Below, in pieces: positions 50,569 through 61,559 of a stretch of 64,000 nt of DNA (positions within the stretch are counted from its first letter, which is position 1; every line of letters starts with the position of its first letter). The notes beneath the pieces are model-generated. The model saw nothing but the letters and a program-made list of their open reading frames with translations. It did not search any database and was not told where the DNA came from. The stretch is from positions 25,001,249 through 25,065,248 of the forward strand of contig OZ038423.1 in assembly GCA_964036155.1 (NCBI GenBank). Direction: 5' to 3'. A program made the translations under genes and the position numbers. Source of the stretch: Diploscapter coronatus (lineage: Eukaryota > Nematoda > Chromadorea > Rhabditida > Rhabditidae).

Positions 50569-50796
50569 TCAGGAAAAAATCATAACTTTCTTATTTCTGG
50601 ACCAAATTGAATGATTCTTTTTCGTAGATCTTGAGTAAGAGAATGTAAAAATATAAAGAAATTAATTTTGGCGGAAAATTGTCGATCGCAACAGGTGGTC
50701 GTAGTCACATTATTTGTAGGTTTTCATGGGCTATCTAATGCAAAAAAGCCCATTTGATTTGACTCAGAAATAAGGAAGTTATGATTTTTTTCCTGA
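50569..50796. repeat. MITE-like element with ~30-bp terminal inverted repeats
   Basis: Left end tcaggaaaaaatcataactt (continuing tcttatttctg) and right end cagaaataaggaagttatga (continuing ttttttcctga) are near-perfect inverted copies, 228 bp overall. No coding capacity. Confidence 0.7.
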
Positions 50797-51007
50797 GACC
50801 GGATCTGTCAAAACTTCGAGCTACCGTAATCCGGCATACGATAATTTTTACGAAAAACAGACCACACCACGATGATCAGCGTGAAAAACTGAGCGATATA
50901 TGTAAAAATCAACCAAATCGACGGACCCCCTGGTCCAACCGACTTTGGTCTTTAGTGACGTTCACTCTTAATACCACAATCTAGAACATTTATTCAAATA
51001 GTAATTC

Positions 51008-52467
51008 TCATAGATCACTTTTACAAAGGAAATATTGGCATGATTGCGGCACCATGTCGAAATTTGAATCTTCCCATTGTTTCCATTCGATCGATCTCGT
51101 TTTCGGATTCACAATTCCCTATAAAAATTGTCAGTCAATAAAATAGCAAAAATTCCTTCTTACAATAACGTAAATGTAGTCATCACCCCAGAGTAGTCTC
51201 CAATAAGTCAAGTTTCCGCGATAATAGTCAAATGGTTCTCCTTGAATAAAAAAATTAAATTTTCGACAAATTTACCAACCATCAAACCATACGTGTGAAT
51301 CGCTACCAGCTAAAAAATGAATTTTTATTTGGAAAGAAAATACTTTAAAGAATATTACTTGTGCCATTCAGCGTCCCAATGTGGTACATAACAAGATCTT
51401 GCTCATCGTCAAAACACGCAGTTGAATAGAAGAAATTCAGCGCAAAATCTGCTCTTTTCAATCCTTATACAATATTCAGTATCTAACGAAACCTCTGACA
51501 AATTCGTCTTCCGCTTGACTATGGATAGAGCCGTTGCACTGGTCAAACAAGTCAGTTTTGTAGTTCTAGGCTTATGTAATAGATGAGGTTTGGAAATATC
51601 ATACCAAGAAAAATGTGTAACATTTGTTTGTAACTGGGTTAATCCATCCATTTGTTCCCAGATATGTGCAGGTTCTGAGTATCATTCTTCATTTGATAAA
51701 CATTTCAAACATGCAATTGCTTTCACTATCATATATATATTTTATGCAAAACAGGTATGTACTTACTCATTTGATAAAGGACCTTCGCAAAGATAGACAT
51801 TAGATGTTGCACAGGCAAAGGAAACCTGCATTTTGTAAAGCTATTTCAGACAATCTAAAAAAATTCCTACCCAATTTCCGTCAGAAATTCTTTGAACTGC
51901 GCAATTATTGCTCGAAGAAGGTTCACATAAAACAATTACTCAATACTTTAAGATGTATTTTAAAATAAGTGTTACATACCTTTGGCCCAATTCAAATATT
52001 TTGGACTGAAAGTTTTCTATGAAAGAGAAACTAAAATAAACTTTTATCTCACGTGGATTGGTCAGGCCACGTCCATTTCGCGCTGCTATTTGCTCGAGAA
52101 AGTCCAATGTAATATGAACCATAATTTACACCATATTTTATTTGAGCTTCAACTATAGAAAAATTGATAAATTAATAAATGATTAAATCAGCTGACTTCT
52201 AAGTATTGCATTGGCATTATCTGAATCTATTTGAGCAAGCTTGTAACCAATCGATTCACAGTAATCTTCAGCAGATTGGTGACTTTTAGTGTCTTGTGAA
52301 AAGTGGTAGCATCTGAACTTTATAGTAAATCAATTCGAAATTTTAATTAGTTTTCAAACTAACTTATCATTGTAATCAAATTCGTTTCCATTGCATCGCT
52401 GTGCGTGGATAAGTTCTGTTAATACAATCAAGAATATGAATATGAATAATGACGAAAAATAGTTCAT
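51008..52467 (-). CDS. Secreted protein with two C-type lectin-like domains
   Basis: Twelve exons, 293 residues: 52467-52364, 52312-52197, 52152-52053, 52005-51980, 51938-51871, 51825-51767, 51674-51605, 51518-51493, 51453-51359, 51309-51280, 51240-51164, 51118-51008. Signal peptide MNYFSSLFIFIFLIVLTELI, then CTLD1: KCYHFSQ, AEDYCESIGYKLAQIDS, YYIGLSR, KWTWPDQS, NWAKG, NCAVQRISDGNW, FACATSNVYLCE. CTLD2 follows with NKCYTFF, a reduced centre (VWFDGEPFDYYRGNLTYWR) and a closing CQYFLCK. Domain 1 keeps the WIGL-type and NWxxG positions; neither shows a clear EPN or QPD sugar-specificity triplet, so carbohydrate binding is doubtful. Nematode CLECs are often intestinal and pathogen-responsive (family knowledge). 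Acceptors of exons 5 and 11 are the weakest points of the model. Confidence 0.78.
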
Positions 52468-53243
52468 TACATTCAGAGCTCAAATAGCTAATTGGTCAAA
52501 TGAGCAAATTATTGATAAATTTAGTCTGCTTGTCGATCAAGTTCGTTTTCATTCAGTAGTGCTTTTCCAAATGGAAACGGAATTTGATTGATAAAATGTT
52601 ATCTTCTGCTCTGTCTCAATGAAATATTGATTTTCATGTCAAACATCATCTTGCGTAACACGATGTTGCACGGTTTCAAAGATAAAATTTTTCGCCAATG
52701 ATTATGAAATTTAGAAAAATGAACCAAGAAAATGCGATTTCCGATGAATAACTCAGGTTTAAATAGTTTGAAAGTTAATTAAAAATGGCATTAGGGAATA
52801 TAAGTTTAGCTATGCGTGTAAAATTGGATGAATAGTTGTTTTCGAGATAATGGCTAATTTGTGTTCGAATCGAAATAATTTCGAAAACATACTTATATAG
52901 TAGTGACAACTAGAACTACTCACTCACTCGTCGTTCTAGTGCCAGCCTTCGGCTGGCTGTTAGAGTTTTAATTGCCTCTACTAAATATTTTTTATCTCAA
53001 ATAAACTAAATTCGATATTATTTGTCGATTATAATGAACTATTTACCTTGACGTCATTATTTTTAAAAAGCGCTGTGAAGACAAATAATAAAAGTATCTT
53101 TTCCATAGCTCTTTCATACTAGAGTAGCTTATAGCAAAAAACCGCATAAAACGGATCAGTGTATTCGAAGATATGAATTTTTGAAGGTGATATTCGAAAA
53201 CCTCTTTTTGCTTGGGGGTTTTCGCAAGTTTATTTTTTATTCA
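52468..53243. other. Intergenic, upstream of the lectin gene
   Basis: AT-rich. A compact hairpin (gccagccttcggctggc) lies at about 52941-52957. No gene supported. Confidence 0.45.
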
Positions 53244-53758
53244 TTTTATGCTAATTGTTCCGGTTTCTTTCACATGGGGGATGAATGAAGAACACAACAA
53301 GGTTCTCAAAAATGGGTATTTCATCCGATTTTGGTGAATAGACAAACATGGCTGGTGGTCTCTAGGCTAAAGAAGACGAATCGATTCACTTTCACTTGAA
53401 TCTTTTTTATCTGCAAGTCATACTATAGCGTTGAATGAGAAGATCGGGTTCTCCCCCAAATGCGCCAGTGGAGGGAAGGCTTTCAAGCGTGGATGGTGTA
53501 ACGGTAACATGGTTGACTTCCACTCACCGCATTGTCGGAGACGCGATCAATCGTTCGGGGCTCGACTCCCCGTTCACGCAATACATTTTTGCCTAAATTT
53601 TCACTATTTTTTTTGCCAAGAAACGCAAAGTTGTAGGACTAAAATCAAAGTGAATTCACTTTCTATATGCCATGTTTGCAGCCAGTTTTCTATTGATCAT
53701 TTTTAACAGAAACTATTCATATCTAATCTAATAACCAGATAAAGTTAATTTTGAATTT
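53244..53758 (+). repeat. Dispersed ~515-bp repeat, copy 3
   Basis: Same orientation and same two ends as copy 1 (44001-44517), with scattered substitutions in the flanks. Together they bracket the receptor/lectin island. Confidence 0.85.
53487..53579 (+). tRNA. tRNA-Gly(UCC) with 23-nt intron, copy 3
   Basis: Identical to copies 1 and 2, with intron 53523-53545 and a TTTTT stop after the acceptor stem. Confidence 0.72.
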
Positions 53759-53813
53759 TCACCTGAATTATTCTTTTAGTTTAAACATTTTGCATGTTTT
53801 ATAAAAAGCATCT

Positions 53814-53883
53814 GCGCCCGAAGGTGATTGAAACCTTCCCTAGACGTTGGAAGCGTCCAATGCTACCACTACACCACAGGCGC
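53814..53883 (-). tRNA. tRNA-Gly(UCC), intronless, canonical
   Basis: On the - strand: acceptor GCGCCTG/CGGGCGC, D-arm with TAGTGGTA loop, anticodon stem GGACG/CGTCT around CTTCCAA (anticodon UCC), V-loop AGGG, T-arm AAGGT-TTCAATC-ACCTT. A TTTTT pol III terminator follows a few bases downstream. All conserved positions are present. Confidence 0.9.
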
Positions 53884-54109
53884 TCAACCCGTTTGCTTTT
53901 AGCAGCCCAATTTGAGCAAAAATATTCCACCCATATCTTTCCCAGTGACTTCTCTTTCTCTAAATCCCGCCCACTCGCTCTTTTCTGCCTAAAATGCAAT
54001 TGCTATGCGTGGTTTTTTTGACAATTGGATACTTGTCGATGTATTATTTTGTCGCTTTTATTCCCGCTATTAGTTTATCTTTAATCGAAATTGATCATTT
54101 TCAGTCCGA

Positions 54110-57100
54110 ATGTCAGGCCTAGGTTGGTTGTTGGCGGCGGCCAACCACCCGCAGGGCCGTTCCGGTCTTTTTGCTGCAGCCGCGTGTCTCTGCTGCGTGG
54201 CTGTACTCGCTTTCTGCGTGTCCTCGAGCCATTCTATCGGTAAAATTTACATTTTTCTATTTTGTTTTCACGGCCTTATGTCCTTTATGGTTGGGCTTTA
54301 GCCCCGCTCATCTGAAACCTTGCCGCGGCGTTGTGCATCGTTCTCAATCGCGCAAATGTTGGCAGTTGTTTTGGTGATTGAGCGTGCTGATTGCTCATTT
54401 TCATCCATTCTTTTGCACTCATTTATTTTCTTCGATTTCCTTTCTTCGGGAATAAATGTAGAGCGCTTCGAAAATATAAGGTTCATAAGGCCGCGTTTTA
54501 GAAAAATAGCATAAGATTCAAATCTTTTATTCAGAAATTAGCAAATTAACATGGAATTGGAATATTTTACAATTGAAATTTGAAGAATTTTACATATGTT
54601 TGAAATTATCCAGATTTGGGACTTTTCCAGTCAGCTTTGCAATTACTATCCTTAATAATGGAACGAGAGACGATGGCCGAATTTTTGTAGTGGAAAAGTC
54701 CCAAGTCTGAGATTATCATGTGTTTTTGATTCATTTTCTGAATTTAAACTAAATTAACCTGAAATTAACAAAACTGAGCATAAATTATCCTTTATCTCAC
54801 ATAATTTGCAAGTTGCAGTCCTAATGTCAGCGCTGTGGATCACGGTGTTCGCGTTCTGCTCGATCCTGTCCTCGCTCATTTCCATGTCGCTGTCGCAGAA
54901 GCCCACGCAAAAATTCAGCTATGGCCTGGCTAGAGTTCCTGTTCTAGCCGTCTTCAGCACTACGGTAATTATTCTAAGTTTCTTTCAATCGTTTTCTTTA
55001 GATTTGATATTTTAAAATAATAATAATTCTTTCCTGACAATAATGATTATAAAAAATAGATAATTAATATATTCTTAGGCAGATTTTTTATTCATTTATT
55101 TCGTACGAAGGAAATTTGTACAAAACGATTGAATAGTTCAACACTGAGCTGTAAAACTCCATACTTGCTCTGAGTTTATACCTATTTTCCGTTTCAGGTG
55201 TTGGCCCAGCTGTTCTCCGTGTTCCTGTCGAAGGAGTCGTTCGAGCATCTGCTCTCGCCCGGCCACCACGGAGCTCACGACGCTGCCGCCGCGCATGAAC
55301 ACGACATCGAACAAATCGGTGAGAACACTTGTAATTTTTATTTTAAAAAAAAACCAATTACTTATTTTTGAAAAAATTAGCTTTTTTTTTTAAATAAATT
55401 TGAAGTTTTTCTCGTTTATTTTCTAGAAAAGTTTATGTTTTTTTCAGGAAGTTGGCCATACTACGTCGGTGCGGTGGCCTGCTCGATAGCACTCTTGGTT
55501 TCTGCGTACTCTTTGAAAAATCAGCCCTTCCAATACGTCCTTTCTTCGGCGAGCAATTCTAGTCTGCAGGTATTATTTTAATTTGTTTAAAATGTATTCT
55601 GTAATAGTCTATTTTGAAAGTTACAAATTCGGAGTTGAGTTTGCTAGGTTCGTTTGATGAAACCATTAATGCTCAAAAATGTGACTATTTTGGATTATCG
55701 GAAGATAGACTTGAGGCACTTTGTTAAATTTTTTTTATCTTCAGGCTCACGCGGCTGATATTTCGGAAGCGATATGCTGGGTCGTTCCAGGCCTCTCGCG
55801 ACTGCTTCTGCCAAAAATCAACTCGATGGTTTTGCTCGCCATGACGACGAGTTTCTTGCTCGTGCTTTGTGAACATTTCAGGTATTTTATTTTAACTTTG
55901 GTATTTGTAGAGAAATTCATATTTCTAAGGATGCTTTAAAAATTAAATTTTTAGGCACGCCTTCTCCTGGGCGGACCCAGTGTGTTGTCTTTTTCTCTCC
56001 GTAGCAGTCTTTTCAACAATGTGGCCCCTTTCCGTCTATACTGGAATGATTCTTCTTCAAACCGTGCCCCAACACGAAATTAATGCGATTGATCGGTAAA
56101 TTATTTAATTTAGTTTTTTTTTTTAATATTAGTAGGCAAGAATTTAGTTCTCGAAAATTGCACGAATATTGTAGCGTTCGACTACGATGAAAATGAGAAA
56201 TATCAAATATTGAACATTTGAATAAAGCATCATTTTGCGGGCACACACGTATATTATCTTACGACTATTTTCTATCTTTTCCATTAGAAGTGTCGTCAAA
56301 TAATGTGCATTTGTACATCTGTGATATTATCATTCATTCAGGCGTTCAAAATACGATATGTTTCGTTTTCATTAAGTAGTCCGGAGGTAAACAATAGAAT
56401 ATTGCCTTTTTCCAATTGAAAATAAAATTGTGCCAATCAAATTTTAATTGTTCATTTTTTATATTAGACAAAGCTTAGGTTTTTAATTTTTGTTATTTTT
56501 CAGACACGTCTCCGAAGCCTCTACGATCGAGGGCGTATTGGAGTTGAAAGTGCTCAAATTGTGGAAGTTAGATTTTCTCAAAGTGGTTCGTTTTCTATTA
56601 GTTTATTGATTTTTTCATTTTCATTGATATATTGGTTTTCAGGTAGGTACAGTCGATGTGAGAGTGAGAAGAGACGCAGACGAACAGGCGGTTTTGACGC
56701 GGGTCACCGAGAAAATGTCCAATTTCATACACATTCTGACTGTCCAGGTAAAAATTTGCTTTTTCCTGTAATTTTGGAAAACCTGTTTAAATTCGTCTAT
56801 AGGAAATTTACTAATTCTTGAAAATCTGGGTATTCAGAAGTCTCGCAACTTCGCAACTTAGCGAAATAGTATGCAGGGTTAGGATAGAATGGAGAAAGGT
56901 AGAGGCAGCGCTCCTCACTTTTACATGCTATCTCACAAGTTGCGAGGCTGCAAGATTTCCGGACCTTACTGATTTTTGATAAATCACGTCGGAATGAATT
57001 ACTTACTGATATTTTTTAGATCGTGAAAGACGCAACGTGGCAACAGGCGCACGAATTCAGCACAAGCAATGGGGACGTGGCTTCGAGCAGACAGTCTGCA

Positions 57101-58400
57101 GTCACCGCACACGGACACAGCCATGAAACGGGAAATTGCAGCGGTGGAGAAGGACATGGACATTCTCATGATTCTCATGATGCTCATTCTGGTAAAGATA
57201 AGTATTTTTTTCAAAAAAATGGTTTTTTAAAATTAACATATTTTTAGAATTCATATTTTATATGGCCTCCTTTTTACAGTTCAAAGCTTTCTTTTATTAA
57301 AATTTTTGAAGAATATATACAGTGGCGAGCAAGTTTTGCACCACCGTTATAATTTTACTGGAGAAAGGTTCGCAAGTTAAATTTCTGCACGTTTACTATG
57401 AAAATAATCATGGAATCTTTTTTAAAGTTAAAAATAGTCTTTATCTTAGAATCTTTTACCAATTTATTTGTTTATTGAAGAAATTTTCCTTCAAGGCTAG
57501 AGGTGGATGGAAAATTGACGACTTTTCAGTCAAACTATCAAATTTTATACACATCTTTTCATGAAATAGTATTTTCGGTGTATAAAAGGTACATCCACTG
57601 AGCATCAAATGAGAATTTATTTCCGTACCTTAATCACATGGACCTGTGGAATTTTTTGAAACCTGTCAATTTTTTTTCAAAAATTCATAACTTTCATAGA
57701 AGTGATCGAATCGGGCTAAAACTTGGCAGATATTCATGATATATTGATCATGCTATGTGCATAACATTTCAGTAGGGTTGGTACACCACACGTGGGTGAA
57801 CCAGCATCATACCAAAATGTGGTGATGATGCAGAACTTGCTCGTCACTTTATATCATGATTATTATCTGAAGAGAAAAAAACTTGATGGTTTGCTTTCCA
57901 GATCACGGCCATTCCCACTCCACCTCCTACAGCAGCAGTCCATATCAGTATTCGGCTCCGAGTTACGCCCCGCCCACTCAACCACCTGCTTATCAGTACA
58001 ATCAGACAGCTCAGACTTATCAGACCCCTTATCAGCAGGCACAGGCGTATCAGCAGCAGCAGCAGATGAGTCATTACAATTACGGTATGTTGAATTTTAG
58101 CTATCTTATTTTTATGATTAACAGAGACATGGTATGAACTATAACATATATAGAAGATAATATTATCTTTTCAGGTTCTATTTTTAAAATTTTTACTAAG
58201 AAAATTACATTTGGGAGATATGTATCCTGTTTTTATACTTTAGGAGGAGAACTATAATTTCAGGACAACAAGTCCAGGAACATCACTCTCATTCTCACGA
58301 TCACGGACATTCTCATGAGCATAGTAATGAACGCGGGCATGAACACAGTCACGATCATTCCGCACACGGTCACAGTCATGATGGGGTCACTTATCACTAG
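54110..58400 (+). CDS. toc-1: ZnT6-like cation diffusion facilitator (TOC-1 orthologue)
   Basis: Eleven exons, 491 residues: 54110-54239, 54819-54964, 55198-55318, 55448-55569, 55745-55881, 55955-56095, 56504-56585, 56643-56747, 57020-57191, 57902-58084, 58264-58400. About six hydrophobic segments precede a cytosolic domain with the ZnT6-like LLQTVPQHEINAIDR, IEGVLELKVLKLW and VRVRRDADEQAVL. The tail is His/Gln/Tyr-rich (HGHSHDSHDAHS; EHHSHSHDHGHSHEH). The zinc-ligand HxxxD positions of TM2 and TM5 read IxxxA and IxxxV in my alignment, so it is probably a non-transporting partner, as ZnT6 is for ZnT5 in the secretory pathway (family knowledge). The start follows a tcattttcag acceptor. clk-1 lies directly downstream. 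An intronic MITE occupies 57320-57850. Confidence 0.9.
54611..54709. repeat. Inverted repeat in toc-1 intron 1
   Basis: cagatttgggacttttcca (54611-54629) and tggaaaagtcccaagtctg (54691-54709) are reverse complements with one mismatch and a ~61-nt loop. Confidence 0.75.
56830..56975. repeat. Imperfect inverted repeat in toc-1 intron 8
   Basis: agtctcgcaacttcgcaact and the later acaagttgcgaggctgcaag are partly complementary about 80 nt apart; a diverged fold-back sequence. Confidence 0.45.
57320..57850. mobile_element. Tc1/mariner-type MITE in toc-1 intron 9
   Basis: Left end cagtggcgagcaagttttgc and right end (read on the - strand) aagtgacgagcaagttctgc form ~30-bp inverted repeats with about five mismatches. 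Both ends abut TA (tatata left, tatat right), matching a TA target duplication. 531 bp with no transposase frame, so non-autonomous. Confidence 0.7.
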
Positions 58401-58898
58401 GGTTTTAGCATTTATTTGACAATTTAGAATAACAAGGCAACATGATGGCAAATGAAATAGCATATGGTAGGTTATAAAAACCACTTTTATTTTTCAATGC
58501 TATTTTACCGTCTTGTTGTATGGTTATTACCAAGCTGTCTATTTGTGTATCAAATTTATTTCTATCAATTGATTTATTGATTTTTATCTTTATCAGTCTA
58601 GTCTGAATATTAAAATTCTATTTATTCATGGATTTATGATGATGAAGTTCAAGTTCTGTGATCACATAATTTATGAGAGTTGTTGATTTTTATTTTACTT
58701 GTTTTTTTACATATCAAAGGCAATTTTTTCTGTAAAGACTTGGGAAAATGGACATAATGTTGAATCTCTAATAAAAGAATTTTCTTCTTATTACTCCTGA
58801 AAATATTTTAATTTAAATGAATCCGAAAGTATCGGTCTCAAGATATATTGCAATCTAAAACTTGAACAAAATTAATAAATGCTATATTTTTAAGAGGC
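58401..58898 (+). promoter_or_regulatory. Intercistronic region toc-1 / clk-1
   Basis: AATAAA at 58770-58775 and an acceptor-like tatatttttaag ending at 58894 are about 120 nt apart, and the clk-1 ATG is at 58899. This is the arrangement of an operon junction processed by cleavage plus SL2-type trans-splicing, as known for toc-1/clk-1 in C. elegans. Confidence 0.65.
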
Positions 58899-59625
58899 AT
58901 GCAAAGAGTTGTTTATAAATCAGCAAGTCAAAAGGCCTTGATCGACAGTATTTTACGGGTGGATCATGTTGGGGAACTCGCCGCGAATCAAATCTACAAG
59001 GGGCAAATGGCTGTACTTAAAAGTTTGATGATTTTCATTTAAGAAAGAACTGACCTTCATAATTTAAATTAGACTCTCCAGCCGAAACAATGATTCAACA
59101 AATGTGGAATGAAGAGAAACAACACTTGGATACTGTAGAACGACTGGCAGCTAAACATAATACTCGCATTTCTTGGTTTACTGCACCATTTAGTGTGGCT
59201 GCTTATGCATTGGGTATTGAATTTTGCGGGATTTTTGAAAAATTGCACATTTTTAAGGTGTCGGAAGTGCACTTCTTGGGAAACAAGGCGCAATGGCTTG
59301 CACGGCTGCTGTTGAACAGGTGGTTGGAGAGCATTATAATAATCAAATCAAAGGTTTTATTAAAGCTTGTAATTTTTTAAATAGATTTTTCAGAGCTTCT
59401 GAAAGACGACCCCGAAAAACATAAGGATTTGCTGAAGGAACTATCGAAAATGCGCGACGCCGAATTGCATCATTTGAAGATAGGAGAGGAACAACATGAT
59501 GCTAATGTAAACTGTTGGATTACTGTGGTTTTATTATTCTAATTTAGTCTCCAATGTATGATGCCTTCAAGAATGTGATACAACTCGGATGCAAAACAGC
59601 TATAGAGATCGCTAAGAGGGCTTAA
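58899..59625 (+). CDS. clk-1: 5-demethoxyubiquinone hydroxylase COQ7 / CLK-1
   Basis: Five exons, 183 residues: 58899-59022, 59073-59213, 59258-59353, 59394-59506, 59548-59625. It has the two-fold diiron four-helix bundle of COQ7, with ligands in [27 protein letters not shown] and [12 protein letters not shown], and the membrane-docking segment [16 protein letters not shown]. It hydroxylates demethoxyubiquinone in the mitochondrial inner membrane, the penultimate step of ubiquinone synthesis. A short basic N-terminus ([13 protein letters not shown]) may serve for import. Loss slows development and ageing in C. elegans (known). Length is as in nematode CLK-1. AATAAA near 59667. Confidence 0.96.
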
Positions 59626-61292
59626 ATTGATGAAGATCAGCTTCATTCTGGTCCTTTAAGATAAAATAAAGATTTTTTCCGTAAAATTCATCATGATTTA
59701 GGATTAATAACTGTAAGAGCCGAAAAAACCTGAAGAATTTTGCATTTTTCGCCGTGGTGAAAAAGTCTGACCATTTTTATCAATTAGAATAAATCCTTAC
59801 ATGATTTACAACGACTTGTCATGTTTATGCTGATTTTCTTTCTCGACCTTGTTTGGTTTTCCACAGTCTCATTCTTCATCGAATTGCGTAACTCTGCTCG
59901 CCTCTGCTAACTGACAGCCCCTCATTAAATGACCGTAAATGCAACGGGGAATAGCAATATCGAAGATGGATTAGTGAATATGTGTGTGTGTGTGTGGATA
60001 TATGATATCCAGATCCACACATGATAAAGCATAGGACATTCATTTTTCACAGATTCATAGACTTGATACTTGAACAATTCCCCATTTGAAGATCACTTAT
60101 TCAGATTATTGTATCTTGGACTACACAGCCAAATGTTATTTAAGTAAGAATGAATTTGAAATATATATGATATACCCAGACATTCAGAGTTTTGTATGAT
60201 AAAGGATGAGATGTTCATTTTCCCAGATTTACTATATTTGGAATTGACCTTACAATAGTAGTTATGCGATAAATTAAAATTTACGGATATATGATAAATC
60301 ATGGAATATCCTTAACTTGAAAACTTGTAAAGTTTATATATATATATATATTTTGCCTTCTTAAATTATTGCGGCTTCAAATGTGATGAGTATTTCTAAA
60401 TCCATGTTTTTTGCAGATTTTATGTAATTGGAATTCTGGATTTGCGGCCACCTGCTAATTTAGCTTGCATGTGTTGGTACGTTGTTTCGGCATAATTTGC
60501 CTCATTTCATCCTTTTCCCCTTGCCTCGTTTTTCCATATTTGGGAGATCGCAATCAGCAGCGCCCTTGCCGGCCCCTGTCTTTCCCTCTTTCTTCAAGTC
60601 TTGTTCCGTTTCACTTCACATTTGTATTTTCCCATTTTGCCTCATAAAACGCTTCCTCACTTTCTATCTGAAGAATGTAATCTGAGTCTATGACGATAAT
60701 TCCAATTCCAAATAGCGGGCGAATCTAGCGATTGAATTTAAAAGATTTGCGAATCGAATTTCAACCCGCATTTAGATTTCATGAAATATCCTAAGTCCTA
60801 TTATTATTCATAATTATTTCAATTGATCGAAAATTTATCTGAATCTATGACAACCTAAATAGCCGAATCATGATTGCTCGCATTTATAAGATGTATGTTT
60901 TCATTATGCTCATCTAAATTCCTTGAATTTAATATTTTCATTTTAATTACCATATTTAAGTCAATTAATTAGTTACTCATTATTATTCTAGCCGACAAAT
61001 TAAGAGGGCGTGACTAATTTGCTAACTCTGATTGGCTACCCGTAAGTGTAAGAAGTAGAGAGAGTACTGAAGGAGGCGGGGCCTTCATAGAAAAAGAGAA
61101 TGATAGAGAACGGATCATTACGGTGTTCGTTCACAAATTAGCAAGACATGCCGTCATTTGCCGGGTCTTGTGCTCTCCAATCGCCATGTTTCATGTTTAT
61201 CCTTAAACTCATTCTCATTTTATTCGACTCTTCGAACTTAATTTAGTCTCGGTTTTTTTCACGTTTCCTATTAGACATCACTGAGTTTGCAG
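59626..61292. other. Long intergenic with simple repeats
   Basis: Contains a (GT)n tract at about 59981-59995, (TA)n at about 60337-60351 and a pyrimidine-rich block at 60500-60640. Probably upstream control DNA of the gene starting at 61296. No coding region supported. Confidence 0.45.
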
Positions 61293-61295
61293 ACG

Positions 61296-61359
61296 ATGCA
61301 CGCAACAACGCTCAAATTCAGCATCGAATCTATTTTGGACCCCAATTTCGGGAACAAGG
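61296..61359 (+). CDS. First exon of a probable transcription factor with eh1-like motif, truncated by gap
   Basis: The ATG follows a ctgagtttgcag acceptor by three bases. The visible residues are MHATTLKFSIESILDPNFGN and then K, directly at the N run. F-S-I-E-S-I-L matches the Engrailed-homology-1 (Groucho-binding) motif, and the following DPNF resembles NK1/homeobox-type proteins, which carry eh1 near the N-terminus. The homeodomain itself is not in the window, so family assignment is an inference. It is on the + strand and cannot be part of ornithine aminotransferase. Confidence 0.45.
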
Positions 61360-61559
61360 NNNNNNNNNNNNNNNNNNNNNNNNNNNNNNNNNNNNNNNNN
61401 NNNNNNNNNNNNNNNNNNNNNNNNNNNNNNNNNNNNNNNNNNNNNNNNNNNNNNNNNNNNNNNNNNNNNNNNNNNNNNNNNNNNNNNNNNNNNNNNNNNN
61501 NNNNNNNNNNNNNNNNNNNNNNNNNNNNNNNNNNNNNNNNNNNNNNNNNNNNNNNNNNN
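61360..61559. other. Assembly gap, exactly 200 N
   Basis: A round-number gap, so the true distance is unknown. It truncates two convergent genes: the eh1-motif gene from the left and ornithine aminotransferase from the right. Confidence 0.95.
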
